NCBI GenBank assembly: GCA_902776515.1
Contig: CACYQE010000005.1
Span: forward strand, 1 to 19,808
Origin: an uncultured Pseudomonadota bacterium
Lineage (GTDB): Bacteria; Pseudomonadota; Alphaproteobacteria; Rs-D84
Length of the DNA stretch: 19,808 nucleotides
Direction of reading: 5' to 3'
The position numbers and the translations under genes are program-made. How positions within the stretch are numbered: position 1 is the first letter of the stretch; each line of letters begins with the position of its first letter. The notes beneath the pieces were generated by a model, which ran no database searches, was not told where the DNA came from, and worked only from the letters and a program-made list of their open reading frames with translations. Shown in pieces: positions 7,300 to 14,897 of this stretch.

Positions 7300-8808
7300 G
7301 TGTCAAAGATTGTTCCTATTTTTTTGGCTTTGTTTTTTGCGGTTTCTGTAACCCCCGCCGTTGCTGGTGATGATAATGATTGTGTAAGCATCCCAGAAGA
7401 AGCCGGTTACCCATATACAGGACAAACATATTGTTGTAATCGTTTTGAGTCTAGTTTACCGACCGGGGCACACAATGCAAAATATGGTGACGTTATCCCA
7501 TGGAATCAATACGAGGGGACCGTTCTTAAATGTATTGGTGGAACATTCCATGATGACAAATGGAGCAACCCTTTTGTTTCGGTTGATGGCGAAAGAATAA
7601 ACGATTTGGCATCAGAAAAACAAGTCGCGTGGTATCAACATTTTTCTAAAGATAAATGGAGAGACCCAACGTGTGTAAATAACGGCTTTATTAACGGCGG
7701 GTGTGTGTTTACAAATATATTACGCGACAATGATGAAATCTATTTATGCTTTAGCGAAAATACCAATCAAGACTATATTGACAAAGAAACTGAATATCTA
7801 AAGACATTCTATAATAAAGATACGATAGAAATTTATAAGGACGCAAATACAAGAATTGAAACATATGCTATAAATCTTGGGGATCTCACTTTACGTGAAT
7901 TTAAAACTTGTGCTCCGGATGAACACCGATGGGTAAGCACAAGTGTGTGTACCTATGAAAAAGAAGATTGGAAAGCTGATCGGAATTTTAGTACTCTTTA
8001 CATGAAAGAATCAGGATACGAATTAACAACCATAGATTATAATGGTCAGGACTATACATGTTTTATACACAAAAACTACAAGGATATTTTCTCTAAAAAA
8101 CAAAATAATACAGATACATCATCCAGCAAAGAAGAACCTGTGGGCGAATCCGAAGAATCATCATCTGAAACCGGTATTCAATATAACTATCAGCAGTGCG
8201 AATCTAATTCGGATTGCACACGGGAAAAATTATCCGCATTTTTGAACGGTAATCCATATCTACACTCGACCGAATGGTATTGTATTGAACAAAGTGCCGG
8301 AAACAAGGTTTGTGCATCCAAGGCCTGTGAAAATGGCTATCACATTGCAAAATACGCAAATGGCAATTCAAAAGGTTTCTGCGAAAAAGATGCCCCCGTC
8401 CAACCAAATGCCAATGTGGAACAATCCGGGCAAAGTGGTGCAAACGGTTCCGTGGGTTCTGCGAATGCGAACAGCACCAGCAACAAAATTGTCGTAACAG
8501 AACTACACGATACAGACAAAAAATTAGAAGAAATTAAAAAATTAACAGAAAAAATAAACAAAACCTATACTGAATTACAAGGTTTAACCAAAAACCTGAG
8601 TGCATGGAAAAATACCGAGGGCAAATTCAATACTGCACGTTTGGCATCCGACAGTACTGCGGCCGTTGTTTTGGGAACTGTGGGCGGTGTTGTAACCGCA
8701 AAATTGGTAAAAAAGAGTCAGGTCAAGAAAGGTTTTGAATCTTTACAATGCTATATTGGCGGCCAACCAATTGCTGCATACGGCGATGAAGTCACCATAG
8801 GCAGGTAG
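7300..8808 (+). CDS. Exported cysteine-rich protein, candidate phase-variable
   Basis: The frame starts at GTG 7300 (502 residues) with a good signal peptide (MSKIVPIFLALFFAVSVTPA, cleavage after AVA near 22). The mature part has about 18 cysteines, spread between residues 28 and 361, then a Ser/Glu-rich linker (about 270-292). A Gly/Asn/Ser-rich linker (370-395), a coiled-coil helix (about 401-437), a Gly/Ala/Val-rich hydrophobic segment (about 452-470) and a short final domain (LQCYIGGQPIAAYGDE) complete it. This layout of Cys-rich head, helix, and hydrophobic segment suggests a surface or envelope protein anchored near its C-terminus. The start is ambiguous: an upstream ATG with a far better ribosome binding site (7223) is separated from it by an (AG)17 tract and is out of frame by one repeat unit. 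No named family recognised. Confidence 0.82.
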   Translation: MSKIVPIFLALFFAVSVTPAVAGDDNDCVSIPEEAGYPYTGQTYCCNRFESSLPTGAHNAKYGDVIPWNQYEGTVLKCIGGTFHDDKWSNPFVSVDGERINDLASEKQVAWYQHFSKDKWRDPTCVNNGFINGGCVFTNILRDNDEIYLCFSENTNQDYIDKETEYLKTFYNKDTIEIYKDANTRIETYAINLGDLTLREFKTCAPDEHRWVSTSVCTYEKEDWKADRNFSTLYMKESGYELTTIDYNGQDYTCFIHKNYKDIFSKKQNNTDTSSSKEEPVGESEESSSETGIQYNYQQCESNSDCTREKLSAFLNGNPYLHSTEWYCIEQSAGNKVCASKACENGYHIAKYANGNSKGFCEKDAPVQPNANVEQSGQSGANGSVGSANANSTSNKIVVTELHDTDKKLEEIKKLTEKINKTYTELQGLTKNLSAWKNTEGKFNTARLASDSTAAVVLGTVGGVVTAKLVKKSQVKKGFESLQCYIGGQPIAAYGDEVTIGR

Positions 8809-8971
8809 AGTGGTTTGTGTATGTGGTTAGTGTATGTGGTTAGTGGTTTGTGAACCGTCATACCGGCGAAAGCCGGTATCTCGTCAGACCCTGTTGCGGA
8901 TCGGTTTCAAGCGGTTATAAAGAGACCCCGATTTTCATCGGGGTGACGGTTCACAAACCACTAACCACTAA
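8809..8971. repeat. Composite palindromic repeat element with perfect 25-base terminal arms
   Basis: The arms at 8836-8860 and 8944-8968 are perfect reverse complements over 25 bases. Between them lie hairpin 1, ATACCGGC-GAAA-GCCGGTAT (8860-8879), a 45-base spacer, and hairpin 2, ACCCCGAT-TTTC-ATCGGGGT (8925-8944), so the single strand could fold into a three-way junction. The left arm is preceded by further GTGGTTAGTGTAT-like repeats (8813-8835). The element fills the convergent gap between two stop codons, and its right arm ends 3 bases from the ABC exporter stop. Both hairpins are identical to those at 5377-5461. It resembles a REP/MITE-type element; a role as a bidirectional transcript end is possible. 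Confidence 0.85.
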
Positions 8972-10768
8972 TCACTTTTTCTTTTTAAACTGAATATCTT
9001 TCAACTTGGTATAATCGCCGCCCAACGCATACAATTCTGAATCTGTTCCGCGTTCAACTATGCGACCACCTTTGACCACACAAATTACATCCGCATCCAA
9101 AATTGTCGCCAAGCGGTGTGCAATAACAAAAGTTGTTCGACCCTTCATCAATTCCTTTAATGCCGATTGTATCAACTTTTCAGATTCGCTGTCCAATGCA
9201 CTGGTTGCTTCGTCCAGTAACAAAATCGGGGCATCTTTTAATATCGCACGTGCAATCGCAATACGCTGTTTCTGGCCCCCGGACAACAACGCACCGCGTT
9301 CACCAACCGGGTTATCATAACCCTTGGGGAATTCCATAATGAAATCGTGTGCGTTTGCCGCCTTGGCCGCCGCTTGAATTTGTTCCATTGTCGCATCAGG
9401 CTTACCATATTTTATGTTATCGGCAATTGTGCCATTGAATAAAAATACATCTTGGGACACATTTGCTATGTTCTTACGGAGCGATTCCAAAGTATATTCA
9501 CGAATATCAACACCATTTATTCGCAAAGAACCCTTTTGTGTATCATAAAAACGTTCCAACAAATTAAAGATTGTCGATTTACCACCGCCACTGGGACCAA
9601 CAAAAGCACATATCTTGCCCGCCGGGACATCTAATGATATGTTTTTCAAAACATCGCCATCTTTTTCATTATAGGCAAATGTAATATCATCCAATTTTAC
9701 ATTCATTTTGTCGCCGGTTAATACCTTGGCATTAGGTGCATCTTGGATATCTGATTGCTTGTCCATAAAGGCAAATAACGCCTCGGCTGCGATTAAACCC
9801 GCTTGGATACTGTCATTAACACCACCCAAAGATTTCGCCGGTTTATATGCGGCCGATAAAGCCAATAAAAACGCCGTAAAATCACCAGTTGTAATGGTTC
9901 CACTGGTTATAAAATACCCACCAACCAACAGTGCAAGGCACAAACCAACCGATATCATCGTTTCCATAATAGGCGAACGCATAGCCGACAATTTCGACCT
10001 TTTAAAGATAACTTTGACACGCTTATCTTCTGTATCGTCCATTCTTTCCGATTCCACGCCTTCATTACAGAAAGCCTGAATAGTTTTAACACCTTCGATG
10101 GACTGTGTAATATGTGTAATAGAATTTGCCTCGACCCCAAAACCTTTACGTGTTAATACATTCTTTTTGCGTGTGATAATTATCATAGGCAACATAACCG
10201 CCGGAACTAAAAATATTAAAACAACCGTCAATTGTGGTGCATACCAAATCATCAAACCCGCCATCATGGCAACAGTCGCTATGTTTTGAACGGTTTTAAC
10301 AACATTATCCGTAACCAAATTCAAAACCGAACCCGCCATCGCCGTAAAGTAATTCATCAAAACCCCCGTAGGTGTTTCATGAAAATAACCAATCGATTGG
10401 TTCAACATATTTCTGTATAACCGCCGCCGCAACCCAGAAATACCCATCAACCCCGCCTTGGTCATGGCAAGTGTTTTAGAATAAGTGAAAAAGCCTTTGA
10501 CACCAAACGCGGCAACGATTTGCAAACCAATCCAAATCAAAGACCTTGCGTTTTTTTCAATAAATCCCTTATCAATAACCTGTTTTACCAGTGTAATAGA
10601 GTAAGCCTCGGCACTGGCGGCAAGGGTCGTGCACAAAACACCCAAAGCCAACAATTTCCAATATGGTCTGCCAAATTCTTTCCATACGCGAATATATAAC
10701 GACCACTTGATTCTGGATTCTGGGTTATCATTTTTGAAAAAAGATTTTACTTGGGCCCATATTTTCAT
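8972..10768 (-). CDS. ABC exporter, MsbA/lipid-type (fused permease and ATPase)
   Basis: This 598-residue half-transporter has an N-terminal six-helix membrane domain (about residues 35-320) and a C-terminal ATPase. Visible motifs are Walker A GPSGGGKST (391-399), Q-loop VSQD (437-440), signature LSGGQ (495-499), Walker B ILLLDE (515-520) and H-loop H551. The length and domain order match the MsbA/type IV exporter family, which flips lipids or exports drugs and peptides using ATP as a homodimer in the inner membrane. The substrate cannot be told from sequence; lipid A-core export is a reasonable guess if the cell makes lipopolysaccharide. It is monocistronic with its own promoter, and is convergent with the exported Cys-rich gene. 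The start ATG 10768 has AAAGGTG upstream. Confidence 0.92.
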   Translation of the reverse strand: MKIWAQVKSFFKNDNPESRIKWSLYIRVWKEFGRPYWKLLALGVLCTTLAASAEAYSITLVKQVIDKGFIEKNARSLIWIGLQIVAAFGVKGFFTYSKTLAMTKAGLMGISGLRRRLYRNMLNQSIGYFHETPTGVLMNYFTAMAGSVLNLVTDNVVKTVQNIATVAMMAGLMIWYAPQLTVVLIFLVPAVMLPMIIITRKKNVLTRKGFGVEANSITHITQSIEGVKTIQAFCNEGVESERMDDTEDKRVKVIFKRSKLSAMRSPIMETMISVGLCLALLVGGYFITSGTITTGDFTAFLLALSAAYKPAKSLGGVNDSIQAGLIAAEALFAFMDKQSDIQDAPNAKVLTGDKMNVKLDDITFAYNEKDGDVLKNISLDVPAGKICAFVGPSGGGKSTIFNLLERFYDTQKGSLRINGVDIREYTLESLRKNIANVSQDVFLFNGTIADNIKYGKPDATMEQIQAAAKAANAHDFIMEFPKGYDNPVGERGALLSGGQKQRIAIARAILKDAPILLLDEATSALDSESEKLIQSALKELMKGRTTFVIAHRLATILDADVICVVKGGRIVERGTDSELYALGGDYTKLKDIQFKKKK

Positions 10769-10799
10769 ACAAACACACCTTTGGTTTTTTAACTTTGAT

Positions 10800-10828
10800 A
10801 TTCTAGGGTATATTTATAACAAATGCAA
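10800..10828 (-). promoter_or_regulatory. Promoter of the ABC exporter gene
   Basis: On the minus strand there is TTGCAT (10828-10823), a 17-base spacer and TAGAAT (10805-10800), about 30 bases before the start. Confidence 0.55.
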
Positions 10829-10863
10829 AAAAAATAATTTATATGATTTTATTCACAAAAACG

Positions 10864-10888
10864 CCCCGCTCCAACAAATGGAACGGGG
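10864..10888 (-). terminator. Rho-independent terminator of the rpsF-rpsR-rplI operon
   Basis: CCCCGCTCC (10864-10872) and GGAACGGGG (10880-10888) pair across a 7-base loop. The single non-Watson-Crick position is a G-U pair only in the minus-strand RNA, and a T-run (GCGTTTTTG) follows on that strand. Both facts point to the minus-strand operon ending at 10910. Confidence 0.85.
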
Positions 10889-10909
10889 AATGTTTAAAAC
10901 ACACTGAAA

Positions 10910-11491
10910 TTATTCTGCAACTTTTTCTGTTTCTGGTTCTGCTTTTTCTTCTGCTTTTTCTTCTGATTTTTCTTCTTCAACTTCTTCTACTTTCTTGGTT
11001 CCAAAAGTCAAAACCTTACCTGCAACCAATGCATCAATTTCGTCCTGGGTACGTGCAACATACACCTTGATAGGAACAATAACATCTGGATGCAATGCAA
11101 TTTTTGTATCAAACGCACCAACAGATTTGATTGGGGCACCCAACAAAACCTGAGCAGATGCGACATCAACGTTTGCAACTTCTTTCAACGCACGTGCAAT
11201 ATCACGACTGGATACAGAACCGTACAATTGACCAGTATCACCGGCCTGACGAATCATATGCATCTTTGCATTACGAACCGCATCAACCTTGGATTCGGCG
11301 GCTTTCTTGGCGTTTTCGTGACGTGCCTGTAATTCGGCCTTTTGTGCTTCAAACAAAGCGACATTTTCACGGCTGTAACGCAATGCTTTGTTGTTTGGCA
11401 ACAAATAATTACGTGCATAACCTGTCTTCACTTCGACTGTGTCGCCAATTGTTCCTAATTTAGAAATTTTTTCTGTTAAAATAACTTTCAT
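10910..11491 (-). CDS. rplI: 50S ribosomal protein bL9
   Basis: bL9 binds 23S rRNA near the L1 stalk region and helps reading-frame maintenance. The N-terminal domain is diagnostic: MKVILTEKISKLGTIGDTVE, then KTGYARNYLLPNNKAL. A long charged connecting helix follows (about 45-80), then the C-terminal domain (to about 165). The protein is 193 residues, longer than the roughly 150 of E. coli, because of a C-terminal tail (about 167-193) made almost only of Glu, Lys, Ala and Val. It lies 50 bases downstream of rpsR with AAGGAC as ribosome binding site, and is last in the operon before the terminator. Confidence 0.97.
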   Translation of the reverse strand: MKVILTEKISKLGTIGDTVEVKTGYARNYLLPNNKALRYSRENVALFEAQKAELQARHENAKKAAESKVDAVRNAKMHMIRQAGDTGQLYGSVSSRDIARALKEVANVDVASAQVLLGAPIKSVGAFDTKIALHPDVIVPIKVYVARTQDEIDALVAGKVLTFGTKKVEEVEEEKSEEKAEEKAEPETEKVAE

Positions 11492-11541
11492 TGTATCTGT
11501 CCTTATTTTTGTAAGTTAGAGATTTTTCATCCCAAATAAAA

Positions 11542-11769
11542 TTATCCCAAGTTGTTACGAACAAACGGTAACAATCCCAAATGACGTGCACGTTTGATTG
11601 CACGTGTCAACAAACGTTGGTCTTTCTGGGAAACACCGCTGATACGACTTGGAACGATTTTGCCACGTTCTGTGATATAACGAGACAATGTTTTAATATC
11701 TTTATAATCATCATCCCAATCTTTTAATGGGTTAGTTTTTTTACGATAAATTGCTGCACGAACTGCCAT
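11542..11769 (-). CDS. rpsR: 30S ribosomal protein bS18
   Basis: This 75-residue protein is of standard length, with the conserved core (YRKKTNPLKDWDDDYKDIKT, then LSRYITERGKIVPSRISGVS) and RAIKRARHLGLLPFV. It binds with bS6 to the 16S rRNA platform. Its ATG overlaps the rpsF stop (TAATG), and a strong GAGGAGG lies within the end of rpsF, so the two are translationally coupled. This matches the equimolar S6:S18 complex. Confidence 0.97.
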   Translation of the reverse strand: MAVRAAIYRKKTNPLKDWDDDYKDIKTLSRYITERGKIVPSRISGVSQKDQRLLTRAIKRARHLGLLPFVRNNLG

Positions 11770-12107
11770 TATTCTGCCTCCTCGGTATTTTTCTTCATCA
11801 TAATAGAAGGTGTTGTAGCCAATTTCTCAACACGCACGTTCAAAAACCGAATAACATCTTCATCAATACGACAACGACGTTCTAATTCAGTAACGGATTC
11901 GCCCGGCATTTCAACATTCATCATAACATAATGAGCCTTGCGATTTTTACGAATAACATAAGCCAGATTTTTCAAACCCCAAAATTCGGTAGATTTAACA
12001 CTGCCACCCAATTCTTTGATAATATCTGCATATTTTGCCGCTTTTTCTTTGACCTGCGGTTCGGTCAAGTCCTGGCGAAAGACCAAGACGCTTTCATAGT
12101 AAGCCAT
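11769..12107 (-). CDS. rpsF: 30S ribosomal protein bS6
   Basis: This 112-residue protein begins MAYYESVLVFRQDL, with the family's KNLAYVIRKNRKAHYVMMN strand region and RRCRIDEDVIRFLNV near the end. It pairs with bS18 on the small-subunit platform. It is first of the rpsF-rpsR-rplI operon, the usual bacterial order. AAAGGAAA precedes the ATG. Upstream lie two possible promoters and a leader hairpin that may serve autoregulation. Confidence 0.97.
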   Translation of the reverse strand: MAYYESVLVFRQDLTEPQVKEKAAKYADIIKELGGSVKSTEFWGLKNLAYVIRKNRKAHYVMMNVEMPGESVTELERRCRIDEDVIRFLNVRVEKLATTPSIMMKKNTEEAE

Positions 12108-12129
12108 TTTATTTCCTTTGGTTTATACA

Positions 12130-12153
12130 GCCGTCATCACCATTGATTACGGC
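12130..12153 (-). promoter_or_regulatory. Hairpin in the rpsF leader (possible S6:S18 autoregulatory site)
   Basis: In the minus-strand RNA, GCCGU (12153-12149) pairs with ACGGC (12134-12130), and inside it AUCA pairs with UGAU around an AUGG loop, with one A/G mismatch between the two helices. It lies about 23-46 bases before the rpsF start and has no T-run, so it is not a terminator. Many bacteria have an S6:S18-binding hairpin in this leader; whether this one fits that motif is not established here. Confidence 0.4.
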
Positions 12154-12166
12154 AGGAACGGACACA

Positions 12167-12208
12167 ATTATGCCTGTTTTTTATAAAAAATCAAGCATTT
12201 TATGACAA
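12167..12208 (-). promoter_or_regulatory. Promoter region of the rpsF operon (two overlapping candidates)
   Basis: On the minus strand, TTGTCA (12208-12203), 17-base spacer, TATAAA (12185-12180) is one candidate. TTGATT (12194-12189), 16-base spacer, CATAAT (12172-12167) is the other. Either produces a leader containing the hairpin at 12130-12153. Confidence 0.5.
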
Positions 12209-12235
12209 GAAATTTTTGGATGTAAATAATCTCTA

Positions 12236-12265
12236 TTGACAGGGCTTTTTGTTTTTTACTATCAT
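12236..12265 (+). promoter_or_regulatory. Promoter of the MotA/ExbB-OmpA operon
   Basis: TTGACA (12236-12241), an 18-base spacer and TATCAT (12260-12265) precede the ATG at 12291, with GAGGGA as ribosome binding site. Confidence 0.6.
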
Positions 12266-12290
12266 TGATATATAACAGAGGGACATTATC

Positions 12291-13064
12291 ATGAATGAAT
12301 TTCACAGAAACCTTAACAGAATGGCACTTTTTACGGCCCTGATACTCTGTGGCATTATAATGTTTTATCGCTCGTTTTTCGCAATTGCGACATCTAATAT
12401 ATATATAAACGGCATAATTATCGGTACGACAATTTATGGGATAATTCTTTGTTTTATCAAAATTTTTCAATTATTGCCCGAATACCGTTGGTTAAACACA
12501 TATACAAACGGTGGACGGCGGGTTGGTCGCCCTCCTCGGCTGTTACAATCTGTTTCTTTGCTGTTACGCAACCGGCCCCAAAAGATGGACGGAAATACAT
12601 TACGCAGTATTTTAGATATGGTATTGGTTCGGTTTGAAGATGACCGTGAATCCGTCCGATATATAACCAACACATTGATATTTCTTGGGTTACTTGGAAC
12701 ATTTTGGGGATTAATCTTGACGGTTGGTGGTTTTGCGGAGTTGATTGGGAATCTTAACCTGAATGATGACACGGTTCTTGAATCTATGCAATCTGGGCTG
12801 TCACGTCCGCTTGGTGGTATGGCGACCGCGTTTACTAGTTCACTGCTTGGCCTTGCGGGCAGTTTGGTCATAGGTTTTTTGGGGTTACAGGTTCAATTGG
12901 CCCAAAGTGCGGTTTTCCGTAAAATTGAAGAATTTTTGTCACGTCACACTGATGTTGCATTAAATAACCTGGCATCCGAAGTGTTACCCAAGATACAAAC
13001 CGATACGAAACAAATAAATCAAACCCTGCAAAATCTTGATAAAAGATTTCATCCGGGTGCCTAG
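12291..13064 (+). CDS. MotA/TolQ/ExbB-family proton channel protein
   Basis: This 257-residue inner-membrane protein has hydrophobic segments at about 11-30, 38-58, 126-147 and 177-203. The last two carry the family signature: LIFLGLLGTFWGLILTVGG, then GLSRPLGGMATAFTSSLLGL, the Gly/Thr/Ser-rich helices that line the proton path in MotA/ExbB/TolQ. The C-terminal tail (about 205-257) is short and helical. The next gene, 31 bases on, encodes its expected partner with one N-terminal helix and an OmpA-like domain. Such pairs occur widely in alphaproteobacteria apart from flagellar motor and Tol genes. The complex would use the proton gradient to move or anchor something at the peptidoglycan; the target is unknown. 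No flagellar genes are visible. Confidence 0.85.
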   Translation: MNEFHRNLNRMALFTALILCGIIMFYRSFFAIATSNIYINGIIIGTTIYGIILCFIKIFQLLPEYRWLNTYTNGGRRVGRPPRLLQSVSLLLRNRPQKMDGNTLRSILDMVLVRFEDDRESVRYITNTLIFLGLLGTFWGLILTVGGFAELIGNLNLNDDTVLESMQSGLSRPLGGMATAFTSSLLGLAGSLVIGFLGLQVQLAQSAVFRKIEEFLSRHTDVALNNLASEVLPKIQTDTKQINQTLQNLDKRFHPGA

Positions 13065-13095
13065 ATAAAAATATAAATACGAGAGAGGGGGTACC

Positions 13096-14241
13096 ATGTT
13101 TAACAACAAATTTCGCGAAAAAACCAATACCTGGCCAGCGTTTGTAGATTTGTTTTCAAATCTGGTTATTATCTTAATATTCCTGTTAATTGTGTTCGTC
13201 TTTTTATGGACAACGACCAGTGTGTTTAACAAAAATTCCGGAATCAAGACCATTGCGGAATTAAAACAGGCCAATGCCGAACAAACAGAAAAAATGGACA
13301 AAATGATGTCCTATGTTGAAGAAGCCCAACGTCTGTTGGTTCAAGCACGGTCCAGGTTGGAAAACCAGGCGGCCGAAATAGAAACCCAGGCCGCAAATTT
13401 AGAAGCCAAAGATTTGTCTATTACCGACCTGATTGGTGCATACGAACAACAGGTTATAAAATTACAAGACCAAGACAATGATAAAAAGCAACAAATACAA
13501 GAGTTGCAAAACCAATTAAATCAGGCCTTGAATGCGAAAAAAGAATTGGCATCTTTGGAACAAGAACGCCGTGATTTACAGGCGAAAATGCAGGCCGAAA
13601 TGTCAAACCAATCAGCAACATACAACGCCGAATTGGCACGTTTAAACGAAGAACTGGTAAAACTAAACACTGCCCTGGCCGCAGCCGAAGCCAAAGCAAA
13701 AGAGCAAGAAGTTCAATACGTTGAAATGTCAACCCGTTTGAACAAAGCGTTGGCGGACAAGGTTGCAGAATTGCAAGATATGGGCAAATACCAATCTGAT
13801 TTTTACAAAGCTGTGAAACTTGCATTGGGCGACAGAACAACAGTTCAAACCGATGGTGACCGCTTTATCGTATCCAGTGATATTTTGTTCCCCAGTGGTT
13901 CGTATAAATTGTCATCTGATGGTAAAAATCAATTGCGTTTAATTTCAAACGTTATCAAAGATTTTGAAAACAAAATCCCAACTAATGTTGATTGGATTAT
14001 TCGTGTTGATGGCCATACCGACAACAAACCTGTTGTTCGTGGCAATCAGGCATATAAAAACAACACAGAATTGTCATTATTGCGTGCAACGGCTGTTGCA
14101 AACGAATTGGCACGTGCCGGTGTATCACCACGCCGTCTGATTCCCAGTGGCTTTGGTGATTTGCATCCTGTAACATTGGGGACCGATGCAGAAAGTTTGC
14201 AAAAAAATCGCCGTATTGAATTACAGTTAACAAACAAATAA
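13096..14241 (+). CDS. OmpA/MotB-family peptidoglycan-binding protein with long coiled coil
   Basis: This 381-residue protein has one transmembrane helix (about 21-39) preceded by WPAFVDLFSN, where Asp18 sits in the position of the MotB/ExbD proton-carrying Asp. A long coiled coil rich in Gln, Glu, Ala and Leu covers about 55-228. The C-terminal OmpA-like domain (about 255-380) includes VDGHTDNKPV, the LSLLRATAVANEL helix and SGFGDLHPV...NRRIEL, all typical of peptidoglycan binding. The coiled coil of about 170 residues is much longer than the linker of flagellar MotB and could span a large part of the periplasm. It has a strong ribosome binding site (GAGAGGGGG). With the preceding gene it probably forms a stator-like complex. 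Confidence 0.88.
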   Translation: MFNNKFREKTNTWPAFVDLFSNLVIILIFLLIVFVFLWTTTSVFNKNSGIKTIAELKQANAEQTEKMDKMMSYVEEAQRLLVQARSRLENQAAEIETQAANLEAKDLSITDLIGAYEQQVIKLQDQDNDKKQQIQELQNQLNQALNAKKELASLEQERRDLQAKMQAEMSNQSATYNAELARLNEELVKLNTALAAAEAKAKEQEVQYVEMSTRLNKALADKVAELQDMGKYQSDFYKAVKLALGDRTTVQTDGDRFIVSSDILFPSGSYKLSSDGKNQLRLISNVIKDFENKIPTNVDWIIRVDGHTDNKPVVRGNQAYKNNTELSLLRATAVANELARAGVSPRRLIPSGFGDLHPVTLGTDAESLQKNRRIELQLTNK

Positions 14242-14264
14242 AAATGCCCCGTTCGGGGCGTTTT
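14241..14264. terminator. Bidirectional terminator between convergent genes
   Basis: GCCCC (14246-14250), loop GTTC, GGGGC (14255-14259) is extended by a T-G pair and AAAA/TTTT on either side. T-rich stretches follow on both strands, so it can end both the OmpA-family gene and the minus-strand gene whose stop is at 14264. Confidence 0.8.
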
Positions 14265-14776
14265 TATTCTTTTTTATCCAACGCGCTGCGACTGGCCGCA
14301 AGTGTTTTAATGTACTGTTTATATTGTTCATAATAATTCGCCATATTTCTGATGGCATTTGTATCCGCATTGTGTTTCAAATTCTTGTCCCAAGAAGATT
14401 CCTTTATGCCGGTCAAAACAATCCCCATATCTTTATCATGGAAATTCAATATAACATCAGCCCCTTGAACCAACGCATTCGCATATTCGGCGGAATCGGC
14501 CGACATAATCTCTATCACCCGTGATAAATCTATTGAATCATACCCCATATATGTCTTTTCTAAATACGGCATTTGCGACATCTCGGCTTCTGCTTCTTGT
14601 GCGGCAGTATGTAACAAATATTCGGAAAAATCCTTGACATATGCGGCATCCATACGTTTTTGCTTTGCCGCCCTTTTACCGTCACGATACAACATACAAA
14701 AAGCAACCACCGCAAAAGAAAAAGCTATCGCACGAACAATTTTTACAAACTCTTGCATTTTATGTTCTGGTATCAT
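14264..14776 (-). CDS. Membrane-anchored hypothetical protein
   Basis: This 170-residue protein has one N-terminal hydrophobic helix (about 13-30) followed by a basic stretch (RDGKRAAKQKR). The charge distribution around the helix is compatible with either an uncleaved anchor facing the periplasm or a cytoplasmic domain. The rest is mostly helical and acidic, with no Cys beyond the one in the anchor and no motif I recognise. It has a near-consensus promoter at 14813-14840 and a GGA-type ribosome binding site. A start at the second Met (residue 7) is possible. It is convergent with the MotA/OmpA pair and shares its terminator; no functional link is implied. Confidence 0.75.
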   Translation of the reverse strand: MIPEHKMQEFVKIVRAIAFSFAVVAFCMLYRDGKRAAKQKRMDAAYVKDFSEYLLHTAAQEAEAEMSQMPYLEKTYMGYDSIDLSRVIEIMSADSAEYANALVQGADVILNFHDKDMGIVLTGIKESSWDKNLKHNADTNAIRNMANYYEQYKQYIKTLAASRSALDKKE

Positions 14777-14812
14777 AATTATTTTCCTTGGGCTATTATT
14801 TACAACCCGGCA

Positions 14813-14840
14813 ATCATAACACCAAAAACAATAATGTCAA
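14813..14840 (-). promoter_or_regulatory. Promoter of the 14264-14776 gene
   Basis: On the minus strand there is consensus TTGACA (14840-14835), a 16-base spacer and TATGAT (14818-14813), about 37 bases before the start. Confidence 0.7.
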
Positions 14841-14853
14841 TCAAACAAAACTA

Positions 14854-14880
14854 AATCCCGCCTTTTATTTTGGCGGGATT
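14854..14880 (-). terminator. Terminator hairpin after the BOF-domain gene
   Basis: AATCCCGCC (14854-14862), 9-base loop, GGCGGGATT (14872-14880) is a perfect 9-base-pair stem just past the stop at 14898. The T-run on the minus strand is modest (ATTTAGTTTTG). A stronger T-run follows on the plus strand, though no plus-strand gene reads into it. Confidence 0.7.
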
Positions 14881-14897
14881 ATTTTTTATAATTTTTT

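Noticed and set aside
12168..12470. Minus-strand open frame, 100 residues, across the rpsF/channel gene divergence
   Set aside because: It overlaps both promoters and the start of the channel-protein gene, has no ribosome binding site and no protein-like character.
12291..14241. ZorAB of a Zorya defence system
   Set aside because: The channel protein lacks the long cytoplasmic tail typical of ZorA, and no ZorC, ZorD or ZorE-like genes are next to the pair; neighbours are ribosomal genes and a small unknown gene.
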